Notes: generated by a model from the letters alone, not told the origin. Numbered from the stretch's first letter, positions 44,657 to 58,594 are shown. The stretch: 64,000 bases of DNA from Lachnospiraceae bacterium (GCA_017613595.1 JAGADM010000092.1:12626-76625); one strand, 5' to 3'. Numbers and translations: made by a program.

Positions 44657-46444
44657 ATGTTAACAGAAGAAATCACGAAAGCATTACAGGAAGCCGTTAC
44701 CGGTGAAGTATTCGCCGTCTGGTTTTTGATCGGCGCAGCCCTTGTATTCTTTATGCAGGCCGGATTTGCCATGGTTGAGACCGGTTTTACCCGTGCCAAG
44801 AACGCAGGCAATATCATCATGAAGAACCTGATGGATTTCTGTATCGGCACTGTCGTATTTATCCTCCTCGGCTTCAGTCTGATGATGGCGGAAGATTATG
44901 TCTGCGGCTTCATCGGCGTTCCGAATTTGAAAATCCTGACCGATTTCGGCGGATTCCTTGCGGATGGAAACGCCCCCGCTTTCGTATTTAACCTTGTATT
45001 CTGCGCTACGGCAGCTACGATCGTATCGGGCGCCATGGCAGAGCGTACCAAATTCATCTCCTATTGTATTTATTCCGCAGTTATTTCATTGTTCGTATAC
45101 CCGGTGGAAGCAGGCTGGGTTTGGAACTCTCAGGGCTGGCTCGTTAAAATGGGCTTCCATGATTTCGCAGGTTCCGCAGCCATTCATTCCGTCGGCGGTA
45201 TCACCGCTTTGATCGGTGCAATCCTCGTAGGTCCCCGTCTCGGCAAATACATCCGTGACGAAAAGGGCAAGGTTAAGAAGGTAAATGCCATCCCGGGCCA
45301 TGCCATTACGCTCGGCGCACTCGGATGCTTCATCCTCTGGTTCGGCTGGTACGGCTTCAACGGCGCAGCAGCCTGGGACGGAAACTCTCTTGCATCCATC
45401 TTCGTTACCACGACGGTTGCTCCTGCGGTTGCTACCGTAGTGACAATGATTTACACCTGGGTTAAGAACGGTAAGCCCGATGTTTCGATGTGTCTGAACG
45501 GTTCTCTTGCAGGCCTTGTAGGTATTACTGCAGGGTGCGACGCGCTTGACGCTCTCGGTTCCGTGATCGTCGGTGTTGTATCCGGTATCCTTGTAGTCGT
45601 TGTTGTTGAGTTCCTTGACCTGAAGCTTCATATCGACGATCCGGTCGGTGCCATAGGCGTTCATTTCGCAAACGGTGTCTGGGGTACCATCGCAGTAGGT
45701 CTTCTGGCTAACCCCGATGCTCCCGCAGGTCTGAAAGGTCTGTTCTATACCGGCAGCGCCAAGCTGCTCGGAGTTCAGACGCTCGGTATCGCAGCTATCC
45801 TTGCATGGACGGCGGTAACGATGACGATCACATTTGTCATCATCAAAAAGACAATCGGTCTTCGTGTTTCCCAGGAGGAAGAACTTCGCGGTCTGGACAG
45901 CACCGAACATGGTCTTCTGAGTGCATATGCCGATTTCGTACCGGCAGTGGAAAGCGTGGATTACGGTTTCGGTACTCTCGCCCTTGCGGGTGTTGAACAG
46001 CCTGCTGCTCCCGTGGCGGTTGTCGGAGACACTCCGGTAGCGGAAGCAATCCCGGTTAAGAAAGTGCCTTCGTTCGACGATGGTTCACCGAAGTTCACAA
46101 AGGTTGAGATCGTATGTAAGGAAACGCGTCTTGAAAGTCTGAAGAACGCGATGATGGATCTCGGAATTACCGGTATGACGGTATCCCACGTACTCGGCTG
46201 CGGCGTGCAGAAGGGTACTCCGGAATACTACCGTGGTGTTCCGGTTGAGGCAACCCTGCTTCCCAAGATCCAGGTTGACATCGTTGTCAGCAAGGTTCCG
46301 GTACGCAGCGTTATCGAGACCGCGAAGAAGGTTCTGTACACCGGTCATATCGGCGACGGCAAGATCTTCGTATACGATGTTGAGAACGTTGTAAAGGTTC
46401 GTACCGGTGAGGAAGGCTACGACGCTTTACAGGATGTAGAGTAA
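44657..46444 (+). CDS. amt: Ammonium transporter fused to a PII domain
   Basis: 595 residues from ATG 44657 (GAAGGA 11 bases upstream; a GTG 9 bases earlier is less well placed). Residues ~10-410 are an Amt channel: 'FAMVETGFTRAKNAGNI', 'HDFAGSAAIHSVGG' with the first pore His, and 'GVHFANGVWGT' with the second. After a ~65-residue linker, residues ~480-595 are a GlnK/GlnB-like PII domain ('FTKVEIVCKETRLESL', 'GCGVQKGTPEYYRG', 'TGHIGDGKIFVY'). In the T-loop the uridylylation Tyr51 is replaced by Val (RGVPVEA), so uridylylation is not expected. Probably the PII domain gates its own channel. Confidence 0.95.
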   Translation: MLTEEITKALQEAVTGEVFAVWFLIGAALVFFMQAGFAMVETGFTRAKNAGNIIMKNLMDFCIGTVVFILLGFSLMMAEDYVCGFIGVPNLKILTDFGGFLADGNAPAFVFNLVFCATAATIVSGAMAERTKFISYCIYSAVISLFVYPVEAGWVWNSQGWLVKMGFHDFAGSAAIHSVGGITALIGAILVGPRLGKYIRDEKGKVKKVNAIPGHAITLGALGCFILWFGWYGFNGAAAWDGNSLASIFVTTTVAPAVATVVTMIYTWVKNGKPDVSMCLNGSLAGLVGITAGCDALDALGSVIVGVVSGILVVVVVEFLDLKLHIDDPVGAIGVHFANGVWGTIAVGLLANPDAPAGLKGLFYTGSAKLLGVQTLGIAAILAWTAVTMTITFVIIKKTIGLRVSQEEELRGLDSTEHGLLSAYADFVPAVESVDYGFGTLALAGVEQPAAPVAVVGDTPVAEAIPVKKVPSFDDGSPKFTKVEIVCKETRLESLKNAMMDLGITGMTVSHVLGCGVQKGTPEYYRGVPVEATLLPKIQVDIVVSKVPVRSVIETAKKVLYTGHIGDGKIFVYDVENVVKVRTGEEGYDALQDVE

Positions 46445-46460
46445 CAGAATAAAGAATTCT

Positions 46461-46495
46461 TTGGGGAAGCGCTGATACGCTCGGCGCTTCCCCAA
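46461..46495 (+). promoter_or_regulatory. 12-bp hairpin between amt and asnB
   Basis: TTGGGGAAGCGC and GCGCTTCCCCAA form a perfect stem with an 11-base loop. No T-tract follows, so it is more likely an RNA-processing or stability element than a terminator. Confidence 0.7.
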
Positions 46496-46521
46496 TAATG
46501 ATATTTTCGGAGGAAAGAGCG

Positions 46522-49771
<3,250 letters not shown>

Positions 49772-49810
49772 GACATTATCCTCAATAATCCGGAAAGGTC
49801 GGAATGCAAT

Positions 49811-51220
49811 ATGGATCTTCATGAAGAATGCGGTGTATTCGGCGTAATCACGCCGGAACCTTCGGACGTAGCGGCCGATTGTTATTACGGACTGTATGCT
49901 TTGCAGCACCGCGGCCAGGAAAGCTGCGGGATTGTTGTAAACGATGACGGCGTATTTGTCTCGAAGAAGGACCTCGGGCTTGTGAGCGAGGTGTTCTCGG
50001 GCGACGCGCTGTCGCGTCTTCCGAGAGGAACGATGGCAGTTGCGCATACGCGGTACGGTACGACAGGCGCGAACAACCGGAGTAACTGCCAGCCGATCGA
50101 GGTCAACCATCAGAAAGGACATATGGCGATCGCCCACAACGGAAACCTCGCCAACGCGTCCGCGCTCCGCTCGGAGCTGGAACTTTCCGGAGCCATATTC
50201 CATACGACAAGCGATACCGAAACGATAGCCTATATCGTGACAAGAGAACGCCTTTCCGCGCCTTCCATCGAGGAAGCCGTGAGCAGGGCGATGAATAAGT
50301 TCGAAGGAGCTTATTCGCTGATTCTGATGTCTCCCCAGAAACTGATCTGTGTGCGCGATCCGCATGGGTTCCGTCCCCTCTGTTACGGAACCCTGCCGGA
50401 TGGCGGGTACGTGATCGCTTCGGAAAGCTGCGCGCTTCATGCGGCAGGTGCGGCGTTTGTGAGAAACGTGATGCCCGGTGAGATCCTTGTATTCTCAAAG
50501 GACGGCGTTGTCTCCCGTGAGGAGCACTGCAGCCGGAAGGATAAGCGGCTTTGTGTTTTTGAATATATCTATTTTGCGCGGCCAGATTCGGTCATTGACG
50601 GCGTGTCGGTGCATGAGTCGCGGGTGCATGCCGGCGAGATCCTCGCGGAAACGCATCCGGCCGATGCGGATATCGTGATCGGTGTTCCCGATTCCGGTAT
50701 CGACGCGGCGCTCGGCTTTGCCCGTCAGTCCGGTATCCCGTACGGTATCGGGCTTGTGAAGAACAAATACATCGGCCGCACATTTATCGCCCCGAAAGAC
50801 CGCTCGACGCAGGTGAAGATCAAACTTTCGGCGGTGGAGAGCGCGGTAAGCGGAAAGAGGGTCGTTCTGGTGGACGATTCGATTGTCCGCGGTACGACGA
50901 GCGAGCAGATCGTAAAGCTTCTGCGGGAAGCGGGAGCGACCGAGATCCATATGCGCATTACGGCGCCGCCGTTCCGATTCCCGTGCTATTACGGGACGGA
51001 TGTGGACTCGAAATCGGGACTGATCGCGACCGAACATACAACCGAGCAGATCGCGGCCATGATCGGCGCGGATTCGTTAGGGTATTTTCCGACGGAACGC
51101 CTTCCGGAACTCTCCGGCGGACAGGGAATCTGCAGCGCATGCTTTGACGGCAGTTATCCGACCGAAGTACCTTCCGAGGAGAGTAAAAATCGTTTCGAAA
51201 GAAGACTGTCCGAGTGTTGA
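49811..51220 (+). CDS. purF: Amidophosphoribosyltransferase
   Basis: 469 residues. First step of purine synthesis: glutamine + PRPP to phosphoribosylamine. 'MDLHEECGVFGV' places the catalytic Cys7 after a six-residue propeptide, which must be removed. 'LQHRGQESCGI' and 'AHNGNLAN' are glutaminase motifs; 'VVLVDDSIVRGTTS' is the PRPP-binding loop, and 'CYYGTDVDSKSGLIA' is the lid region. No other purine genes are adjacent. Its presence between pyrG and carA suggests grouping by glutamine use. Confidence 0.97.
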   Translation: MDLHEECGVFGVITPEPSDVAADCYYGLYALQHRGQESCGIVVNDDGVFVSKKDLGLVSEVFSGDALSRLPRGTMAVAHTRYGTTGANNRSNCQPIEVNHQKGHMAIAHNGNLANASALRSELELSGAIFHTTSDTETIAYIVTRERLSAPSIEEAVSRAMNKFEGAYSLILMSPQKLICVRDPHGFRPLCYGTLPDGGYVIASESCALHAAGAAFVRNVMPGEILVFSKDGVVSREEHCSRKDKRLCVFEYIYFARPDSVIDGVSVHESRVHAGEILAETHPADADIVIGVPDSGIDAALGFARQSGIPYGIGLVKNKYIGRTFIAPKDRSTQVKIKLSAVESAVSGKRVVLVDDSIVRGTTSEQIVKLLREAGATEIHMRITAPPFRFPCYYGTDVDSKSGLIATEHTTEQIAAMIGADSLGYFPTERLPELSGGQGICSACFDGSYPTEVPSEESKNRFERRLSEC

Positions 51221-51339
51221 CGAACGGCTCTCGGATTGCTATTATGTACGATGGTTAAAAGAGATTCAAAAAGGCAGTACACGAACCCTGATGCAATCGG
51301 TTAAGAATCCGGGAAACGGTGCTGCGAAAGGATAATGCT

Positions 51340-52506
51340 ATGAGTACGGAGAAAAAGCGGAAGATTGTCCTTGAGGACGGACAGGAATACATCGGTACCG
51401 CGTTCGGCGCTGACGGCGAGAGAATCCTCGAACTCGTGTTCAATACGTCGATGGTCGGCTATCAGGAAATCCTTTCGGATCCTTCTTATACGGATCAGGC
51501 GGTAGTAATGACCTACCCGCTGATCGGTAATTACGGTATGGCAGATGATGATTACGAATCCCTGCATCCGAGCATCGGAGCACTGGTCGTAAGAGAATAT
51601 AACGATGAACCGTCGAATTTCCGCAGTACGGTCTCGCTCGGAGACGTAATGAAGAAATACGGTATCGTCGGTGTGAGCGGCGTGGATACGAGAAAGATCA
51701 CCAGATCGGTCCGGGATTACGGAAGCCGGCTGGCTCTTCTTACGGATGCGGATACGCCGCTTTCCGTGTGTCTTGAGAAGCTTCGCGCATACCCCGTTCC
51801 GACCGACGCCGTGTCGCGTGTAAGCTGCCGGGAGGCGTTCGATTCGCAGCCGGTCCCCGCAGCGGACGGAATGAAGCCGCTTCACGTTGTCGCGATCGAT
51901 TGCGGTATGAAACAGAATATCGTACGTTCCCTGAACCGCAGGGGATGTCTTGTGACGGTTGTTCCGTGGAATACGTCCGCGGAGGAGATCCTTTCAAAGG
52001 ACCCGGACGGCGTATTCATTTCGAACGGCCCCGGAGACCCGAAGGATGTTCCGGAAACGATTGCGACTGTTCGCAGTTTGATCGGAAAGAAGCCGATCTT
52101 CGGAATCTGTCTCGGTCACCAGATCTTATCGCTTGCATTCGGCGCGGAAACCTATAAGCTGAAGTTCGGCCACCGCGGCGGAAACCACCCGGTTAAGGAA
52201 CTGGCAAGCGGAAAGGTTGAAATCACATCCCAGAACCATTCCTACGCGGTTGACCTTACAAGTCTTTCGAATACGCCTCTTACCGCTACGCATATCAATC
52301 TTCTCGATAATACCGTCGAAGGTGTTGCCTGCGCCGCGAAGAAGGCCTTCAGCGTGCAGTACCATCCGGAAAGCGCGCCGGGTCCGCAGGACAGCAGTTA
52401 CCTGTTCGACCGGTTTATCCGGCTGATGCGTACCGGCGAACTGAGTGACTCGCGTGACGCCGTATGCGCCGCGGATTCGCAGCAGTGCGGGAAGGAGGTG
52501 ATGTAA
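51340..52506 (+). CDS. carA: Carbamoyl-phosphate synthase small subunit
   Basis: 388 residues from ATG 51340 (GAAAGGA upstream). Hydrolyses glutamine and passes ammonia to CarB. The N-terminal '[17 protein letters not shown]' and '[34 protein letters not shown]' are family-specific; the class I glutaminase shows 'GICLGHQ' with Cys257 and '[13 protein letters not shown]'. Supplies carbamoyl phosphate for arginine (argF in this window) and pyrimidines. Confidence 0.97.
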   Translation: MSTEKKRKIVLEDGQEYIGTAFGADGERILELVFNTSMVGYQEILSDPSYTDQAVVMTYPLIGNYGMADDDYESLHPSIGALVVREYNDEPSNFRSTVSLGDVMKKYGIVGVSGVDTRKITRSVRDYGSRLALLTDADTPLSVCLEKLRAYPVPTDAVSRVSCREAFDSQPVPAADGMKPLHVVAIDCGMKQNIVRSLNRRGCLVTVVPWNTSAEEILSKDPDGVFISNGPGDPKDVPETIATVRSLIGKKPIFGICLGHQILSLAFGAETYKLKFGHRGGNHPVKELASGKVEITSQNHSYAVDLTSLSNTPLTATHINLLDNTVEGVACAAKKAFSVQYHPESAPGPQDSSYLFDRFIRLMRTGELSDSRDAVCAADSQQCGKEVM

Positions 52507-52508
52507 TC

Positions 52509-55500
52509 ATGCCGAAGAGAAGCGACATTAAGAAAGTACTCGTTATCGGTTCCGGCCCGATCGTCATCGGACAGGCCGCGGAATTCGATTACGCGGGAAC
52601 GCAGGCATGTCTCGCACTTCGTGAAGAGGGCTACGAGGTTGTTCTCTGCAACTCGAACCCAGCAACGATCATGACCGATACGAGAATTGCCGACAAAGTA
52701 TATATGGAGCCTCTGACGCTTGAGTATCTCGCGAAGATCATCCGCTATGAGCGTCCCGATGCCATTCTTCCGGGAATCGGCGGACAGACGGGACTGAACC
52801 TCGCAATCCAGCTCGAGCGCAAGGGAATTCTTGCGGAGTGCCGCGTGGAACTTCTCGGAACGAGAAGCGAATCCATTGAGCAGGCGGAGGACCGCGAGCT
52901 CTTTAAGGAACTGTGTGAACGGCTCGGAGAACCGGTGCTTCCGTCGGAAACGGTCAGCACGGAAGAGGAAGGTCTGGCAGCAGTGGAGCGGATCGGTTAT
53001 CCTGTCGTACTCCGGCCGGCATTTACCCTCGGAGGTACGGGCGGCGGTTTTGTGGAGGATGAAAAGGATTTCCTGCCGATGCTCCGCCACGCGCTTGAAC
53101 TTTCGCCTGTAAGCCAGGTACTTGTGGAACGCAGTGTACGCGGCTATAAGGAAATTGAGTACGAGGTAATGCGCGACCGCAACGATACGGCCATTACCAT
53201 CTGTAACATGGAGAACCTCGATCCGGTCGGTATCCATACCGGAGACTCCGTCGTTGTATGTCCTTCGCAGACACTGACGAATAAGGAATATCATATGCTT
53301 CGCGACAGCGCGCTTAAGATCATCCGTGCGCTGAAGATCGAGGGCGGCTGCAACGTGCAGTTCGCGCTGGATCCGAAGTCTTTTCAATATTATCTCATCG
53401 AAGTTAACCCGCGAGTATCCCGCTCGTCGGCTCTTGCTTCGAAAGCAAGCGGTTACCCGATCGCCCGCGTATCCGCGAAGATCGGCGTCGGCATGACGCT
53501 TGACGAGATTCCGCTTGCCAATACGCTCGCATCCTTCGAGCCTGCGCTTGACTATGTCGTAACGAAGCTTCCGCGCTTCCCGTTCGATAAGTTCGCCGAT
53601 GCCAACAACACGCTTTCGACGCAGATGAAGGCGACCGGTGAAGTCATGAGCGTCGGCCGTACCTTTGAAGAAAGCCTCTTAAAGGGAATCCGTTCCCTCG
53701 AGAACGGCGCGATGCACCTTATCAGCAAGAAGTTCGCGGATCAGAGTGTTGAGGAAATGCTCAGTTATATCCGTACCGGCACCGACGACCGTCTGTTCGC
53801 GGTTGCCGAGCTTCTCCGTAAGGGCATAACGGTGGAGAAGATTGCCGAAGTAACGGCAATCGACCTGTTCTTCCTTCGGAAGATCCGCAATATCATCGCC
53901 CTCGAGAGTGAAGTCGCAGGTCATCCGGGCGATGTGAAGGTACTTCGCGAAGCCAAGAAGAACGGCATGTCGGACCGCGAGATCGGAATCCTCTGGAACC
54001 GCAGCGAAGAGGAAATCTTCGCGATGCGTGAGGCGGAAGGCATCATGCCCGTCTATAAGATGATCGACACGTGCGCATCCGAGTTCGAGAGCTACATTCC
54101 CTACTTCTATTCGACCTACGAAGAGGAAAATGAGTCGCGTGTATCCGACAAGAAGAAAGTCATCGTACTCGGCTCCGGCCCGATCCGTATCGGCCAGGGC
54201 GTAGAGTTCGACTATTCGACCGTTCACGCGGTGCAGACGATTCAGAAGGCCGGCTATGAGGCCATTGTCATCAACAACAACCCCGAGACCGTATCGACCG
54301 ATTACACGTGCTCGGATAAGCTGTATTTCGAGCCGCTCTGCGTGGAGGACGTCATGAACGTCATCCGCCTCGAGAATCCGGAAGGCGTTATCGCAACGCT
54401 CGGCGGACAGACGGCGGTCAACCTCGCGGAACCGCTTGCGAAGCGCGGCGTCAAGATTCTCGGAACGGACTGTGAAGCCATCGACCGCGCGGAGAACCGT
54501 GACGCGTTCGAGCATCTGCTCCTTTCCCTGAATATCCCGCAGCCCACCGGCCGCGCGGTTACAAGCATCGAAGCAGGTATCGAGGCGGCAAAGGAGATCG
54601 GTTACCCCGTTCTCGTGCGCCCGAGCTTCGTACTCGGCGGACGCGCGATGCAGATCGTCGCGAAAGAGGAATCTCTCTGGGATTACCTGCGGAACGCGGT
54701 TGCAATCGATGAGGATAAGCCGGTTCTTGTAGACCATTACATCCGCGGCAAGGAAGTTGAGGTAGACGCGGTCTGTGACGGTACGGATGTATTTGTCCCG
54801 GGCATCATGGAACTTGTAGAGCGTACCGGCGTTCATTCGGGCGACTCCATCAGCGTATATCCTTCCTACAGCCTTTCGGACAAGGTTAAGGAGACCATCC
54901 TCGATTATACGAAGCGTCTCGGTATCGGCATCGGTATCCGCGGCCTTTACAACATCCAGTTCATCGTGGCACCGGACGAAACGGTTTACATCATTGAGGT
55001 GAACCCGCGTTCGTCGAGAACGGTACCGTTCCTTTCGAAGGCAACCGGATATCCGCTCGCGGACATCGGAACGCTGGCAACACTCGGTGTATCGCTGAAG
55101 GAACAGGGCATTACGGAAATTTATCCGAAGGAGAAGTCGAGATACTACGTTAAGGTTCCGGCATTTTCCTTCTCAAAACTGTTCGGTATGGACGCATACC
55201 TCTCTCCGGAGATGAAATCGACCGGTGAGGCCATCGGTTACGATAAGCAGCTGCACCGCGCGGCATATAAGGCACTGATTGCTTCCGGTCTCAATCTGAA
55301 GAGCTACGGAACGGTTCTTGTCAGCGTCGCCGACGAGGACAAAGAGGAGACGGTTCCGCTGATCAAACGGTTCTACGATATGGGCTTCAATATCGAGGCG
55401 ACATCGCTGACCGGCGAAGTGCTGAAGGAGCACGGTATCCGTACGAGAATCCGTCATAAGCCGAGCGAAGGCAGTGAGGAAGTGCTTGATTCGATCCGCG

Positions 55501-55691
55501 CAGGCTATGTCAGCTATGTTATCAATACGCGTGCGATCGTGTCCGGCATTCACTACGGCGACGGCGTGGCTATCCGCCGTGTCGCATCGCAGAATAATGT
55601 TCCGCTGCTTACTTCCCTCGATACCGTGCGTCTTGTACTGAAGGTACTCGAGGAAGTTACGATGCGCGTTTCGACGATCGACGCGGAATAG
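52509..55691 (+). CDS. carB: Carbamoyl-phosphate synthase large subunit
   Basis: 1060 residues from ATG 52509, with AAGGAGG upstream, 2 bases after carA. Two ATP-grasp halves are visible, each starting with a GSGPI-IGQ motif (near residues 15 and 560: [18 protein letters not shown] and [16 protein letters not shown]). Repeated 'LGGTGGG' and 'LGGRAMQIV' motifs mark the ATP sites, and a C-terminal MGS-like domain (~940-1060) would bind regulators. Full length and intact. Confidence 0.97.
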   Translation: MPKRSDIKKVLVIGSGPIVIGQAAEFDYAGTQACLALREEGYEVVLCNSNPATIMTDTRIADKVYMEPLTLEYLAKIIRYERPDAILPGIGGQTGLNLAIQLERKGILAECRVELLGTRSESIEQAEDRELFKELCERLGEPVLPSETVSTEEEGLAAVERIGYPVVLRPAFTLGGTGGGFVEDEKDFLPMLRHALELSPVSQVLVERSVRGYKEIEYEVMRDRNDTAITICNMENLDPVGIHTGDSVVVCPSQTLTNKEYHMLRDSALKIIRALKIEGGCNVQFALDPKSFQYYLIEVNPRVSRSSALASKASGYPIARVSAKIGVGMTLDEIPLANTLASFEPALDYVVTKLPRFPFDKFADANNTLSTQMKATGEVMSVGRTFEESLLKGIRSLENGAMHLISKKFADQSVEEMLSYIRTGTDDRLFAVAELLRKGITVEKIAEVTAIDLFFLRKIRNIIALESEVAGHPGDVKVLREAKKNGMSDREIGILWNRSEEEIFAMREAEGIMPVYKMIDTCASEFESYIPYFYSTYEEENESRVSDKKKVIVLGSGPIRIGQGVEFDYSTVHAVQTIQKAGYEAIVINNNPETVSTDYTCSDKLYFEPLCVEDVMNVIRLENPEGVIATLGGQTAVNLAEPLAKRGVKILGTDCEAIDRAENRDAFEHLLLSLNIPQPTGRAVTSIEAGIEAAKEIGYPVLVRPSFVLGGRAMQIVAKEESLWDYLRNAVAIDEDKPVLVDHYIRGKEVEVDAVCDGTDVFVPGIMELVERTGVHSGDSISVYPSYSLSDKVKETILDYTKRLGIGIGIRGLYNIQFIVAPDETVYIIEVNPRSSRTVPFLSKATGYPLADIGTLATLGVSLKEQGITEIYPKEKSRYYVKVPAFSFSKLFGMDAYLSPEMKSTGEAIGYDKQLHRAAYKALIASGLNLKSYGTVLVSVADEDKEETVPLIKRFYDMGFNIEATSLTGEVLKEHGIRTRIRHKPSEGSEEVLDSIRAGYVSYVINTRAIVSGIHYGDGVAIRRVASQNNVPLLTSLDTVRLVLKVLEEVTMRVSTIDAE

Positions 55692-55723
55692 AATGAATCT
55701 TAATCGGAAAGGATAATGGAAAC

Positions 55724-56905
55724 ATGAAGCCGAATAAACATTACGCAGACCTTGCGGAGTCTTATCTGTTCTTCCATATAGCGCAGAAGACCAAAAAATA
55801 TCTAGAGGAGAATCCCGGAACGCATCTGTACCGGATGGGAATCGGCGACGTATCGCTGCCGCTTTGCGACGCGGCGATCAAAGCGCTTCACGGCGCGGTT
55901 GACGACCAGGCGGTAAAGGAGACGTTCCACGGCTACATGCCGGAGTGCGGCGCGCCTTTCCTTCGGGAGACGATCGCGCAGTATTACGCGAAGCGCGGCG
56001 TGGAACTTTCGAGCGACGAGGTTTTCGTTTCGAGCGGCGCGAGCGACGAGCTCGGTGATATTCTCGACCTGTTTGATCCGAGTAACCGTTCCATGGTTAT
56101 TGAGCCTGCTTACCCGGCATATGTGGATGCCAACGTGATGGGAGGACGGAGCATTCTGCACCTCGCTTCCGGCATTGACAACGGTTTCCTGCCGGAGCCC
56201 GGTCCCGATACGAAGGCAGACCTTCTTTACATCTGTTCCCCGAACAACCCGACCGGTGCCGTATTCGGAAGAGAAGCGCTTACGAAGTGGGTTGAGTTCG
56301 CGAACCGGACCGGCGCGGTAATCCTTTTCGATGCTGCATACGAAGCATTTATTGAGGATCCGGCACTTCCGCACAGCATCTTCGAGATTCCCGGCGCGCG
56401 GACCTGCGCGATTGAAATCTGTTCCCTTTCGAAGACGGCCGGCTTCACCGGAACCCGTCTCGGCTATACGGTAATCCCGAAGGATCTGGAGCGCGAGGGC
56501 ATGAACCTGAACGCCATGTGGGTACGTAACCGCACCACGAAGACGAACGGTATTTCCTACATTCTGCAGCGCGGCGGCGCGGCAATCTTCACCGAGGAAG
56601 GCCAGAAGCAGATTCACGAAAACATCCGTTACTACAAGGAAAATGCGGCGATCCTGATGCGCGCTCTCGACAAGCTCGGCATCTGGTATTGCGGCGGTAA
56701 GAATGCTCCGTATATCTGGATGAAGTGTCCGAACGGCATGGGCAGCTGGGAATTCTTCGACCTGCTGCTTAAGAAAATCCAGGTTGTCGGAACGCCCGGT
56801 GAAGGCTTCGGAGCCTGCGGCGAAGGGTTCTTCCGGTTCTCGACATTCGGCGACCGCGCTGATACGGAAGAGGCGGCAAGAAGACTTGTGGAGCTGCTCG
56901 GCTGA
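55724..56905 (+). CDS. dapL: LL-diaminopimelate aminotransferase
   Basis: 393 residues. Converts tetrahydrodipicolinate directly to LL-diaminopimelate, a one-step route to lysine and peptidoglycan. Family features: 'YLFFHIAQKTKKYLEENP', 'YRMGIGDVSLPL', 'HGYMPECGAPFLRE', 'SPNNPTGAVFGR' and the PLP-binding 'SLSKTAGFTGTR' with Lys237. Its presence implies that the DapDCE branch is not needed. It follows carB and ends the plus-strand cluster before a terminator. Confidence 0.96.
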   Translation: MKPNKHYADLAESYLFFHIAQKTKKYLEENPGTHLYRMGIGDVSLPLCDAAIKALHGAVDDQAVKETFHGYMPECGAPFLRETIAQYYAKRGVELSSDEVFVSSGASDELGDILDLFDPSNRSMVIEPAYPAYVDANVMGGRSILHLASGIDNGFLPEPGPDTKADLLYICSPNNPTGAVFGREALTKWVEFANRTGAVILFDAAYEAFIEDPALPHSIFEIPGARTCAIEICSLSKTAGFTGTRLGYTVIPKDLEREGMNLNAMWVRNRTTKTNGISYILQRGGAAIFTEEGQKQIHENIRYYKENAAILMRALDKLGIWYCGGKNAPYIWMKCPNGMGSWEFFDLLLKKIQVVGTPGEGFGACGEGFFRFSTFGDRADTEEAARRLVELLG

Positions 56906-56950
56906 GCATCGTCCGGAAGCCGTAACGGAAAGAAAAAAGAATTGATACGG

Positions 56951-56980
56951 GAGGAGGCTTCGGCCTCCTCTTATTTGTCT
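56951..56980 (+). terminator. Intrinsic terminator after dapL
   Basis: GAGGAGGC pairs with GCCTCCTC around TTCG, followed by T-rich TTATTTGTCTTT. Confidence 0.85.
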
Positions 56981-57090
56981 TTAAGAGCATAAAAAGCAAT
57001 GGACATTATAGAAAGAATGTGAGATACTCGGCATAAGAAGTCCGGCAAATGGAACGGCAAGGGCGATTATCGGAAGAAAGGGGCTTTGAA

Positions 57091-58131
57091 ATGATTAAAG
57101 TTGCATTTTTCGACGCGAAGGAATACGATATCCAATCCTTTACGAAGGTGGCGGAAGGGAATCCGAAGGTGGAGTTCAAGTTTCTTGAGACGAAGCTGAC
57201 GGAGGACACGGCCGATCTCGCGAAAGGGTTTGACGCGGTATGCGTATTTGTCAACGATACCGTGAGCGCCGCTGTGATCGACAGGCTGTACGATTACGGA
57301 GTGCGGCTGATCGCGCTTCGCTGCGCGGGCTACAATAACGTGGATGTGGAAAAGGCGTACGGCAAGATTCATGTGGTGCATGTCCCGGCCTACTCACCGT
57401 ATGCGGTCGCGGAGCATGCCGCGGCGCTGCTGCTTACTTCGGTACGCCGTATCCACAAGGCGTACAACCGGACGAGAGATTTCAATTTCTCCCTGAACGG
57501 ACTGACCGGTTTCGACCTTCACGGAAAGACGGTCGGCGTTATCGGTACCGGCAAGATCGGAAGGATATTCCTTGGGATCTGCCGCGGATTCGGTATGAAT
57601 GTGATCGCATATGACGCTTTTCCGGCAAAGGACAGCGACATCGAATACGTATCGCTTGAGGAACTGTTCGAAAGAAGCGATATCATCTCGCTTCACTGCC
57701 CGCTGACGGACCAGACAAGACATATGATCGACACTGCCGCGATTGCCCGGATGAAGAAGGGCGGTGTCATTCTGAATACGTCCCGCGGCGCGCTGATCGA
57801 CGCGGAAGCGCTTCTTGAGGGAATCAAGGCGCGTAAGATCGGTGCCGCATGCCTTGACGTTTACGAAGAGGAAGCGGATATCTTCTTTGAGGACCGCTCG
57901 GGGCACATTCTGAATGACGAGCTGCTTGCGCGGCTTCTGTCCATGCCCAACGTGATTGTTACATCGCACCAGGCTTTCTTAACGGAGGAGGCGCTCCACA
58001 ACATCGCCGAGACAACGGTCAACAACATTCTGTCATGCTTTGAGAACGACGGCATGTGTGATAACGAACTCTGTTACCGCTGCGGAAACATCGAGTTCTG
58101 CAAGAAGGAAAGAAAGCAGAGATGCTTCTAG
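57091..58131 (+). CDS. D-isomer specific 2-hydroxyacid dehydrogenase with Cys-rich tail
   Basis: 346 residues from ATG 57091 behind GAAAGGGG. Closest to D-lactate dehydrogenases: NAD-binding 'GVIGTGKIGRIF', 'LHCPLTDQTRHMIDTAAIARMKKGGVILNTSRGALIDAEAL' and the catalytic His within 'VIVTSHQAFLTEEAL'. The usual fold ends near residue 320, but a further ~25-residue tail holds five Cys (CDNELCYRCG..C..CF). This tail is not part of the classical enzyme and may bind metal. Physiological substrate (D-lactate, 2-hydroxyisocaproate, other) is undecided. Confidence 0.92.
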   Translation: MIKVAFFDAKEYDIQSFTKVAEGNPKVEFKFLETKLTEDTADLAKGFDAVCVFVNDTVSAAVIDRLYDYGVRLIALRCAGYNNVDVEKAYGKIHVVHVPAYSPYAVAEHAAALLLTSVRRIHKAYNRTRDFNFSLNGLTGFDLHGKTVGVIGTGKIGRIFLGICRGFGMNVIAYDAFPAKDSDIEYVSLEELFERSDIISLHCPLTDQTRHMIDTAAIARMKKGGVILNTSRGALIDAEALLEGIKARKIGAACLDVYEEEADIFFEDRSGHILNDELLARLLSMPNVIVTSHQAFLTEEALHNIAETTVNNILSCFENDGMCDNELCYRCGNIEFCKKERKQRCF

Positions 58132-58171
58132 AAGAAGCCATCGGAAAGCGCAGGAAGGGTTAGAAACAGAC

Positions 58172-58566
58172 ATGCTACGGATGGGATACAGTCAGGCGGA
58201 TATCACTCCGGACCGGCCGATGGAGCTGGTCGGCTTCTATCGGGAAGATAACCGGTCTTCGGGAGTGCTGAAACCTCTGCTTGCACAGGTGACTGTGTGG
58301 GAAGCGGAGGAAAAGTGCTGTCTGATTTCCGTTGACAGTATCGGCTTTACAAAGGAATTATCGGATGCGTTACGGAACAGAGTGGGTGGCTGTTGTATTT
58401 TCCGACGGAAGAGGAATTCGATTACGGCGGGTATGAAGTATTCTGGTCGATGCTCATCTATTATGTCTATATCGACCGTGTGTATCCGTTCCGAAGGGAA
58501 TCCGCGTCGCAGATGATCAACTTTATGGTCAGCGAATACGAAAAAGCTTTTATACCACAAGTTTAA
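58172..58566 (+). pseudogene. Ceramidase-like gene remnant (internal deletion)
   Basis: The N-terminal ~72 codons from ATG 58172 read like neutral/alkaline ceramidase family proteins ('MGYSQADITPD', 'LVGFYREDN', 'LLAQVTVWE', 'CLISVDSIGFTKEL'). At about 58384 the frame then changes, and the +2 frame continues as 'WLLYFPTEEEFDYGGYEVFW...YPFRR' up to a stop at 58566, which resembles the C-terminal part of the same family. A large central deletion with a frame change explains both. The two halves would otherwise be 400 or more residues apart. Not functional as read. Confidence 0.75.
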
Positions 58567-58594
58567 TGACATCGGTCGAGGGGTGTGATATGAT
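58566..58594 (+). promoter_or_regulatory. Promoter of the compact unit at 58649
   Basis: ATGACA, 17 bases, TATGAT with an extended TG; TGTGATATGAT before the -10 is shared with other promoters in the window. Confidence 0.65.

Noticed and set aside
58040..58516. One 158-residue gene spanning the end of the dehydrogenase and the ceramidase remnant
   Set aside because: The N-terminal part is out of frame with the dehydrogenase and only the region from 58172 resembles a protein family; the rest is frame-shifted, so it was described as a pseudogene.
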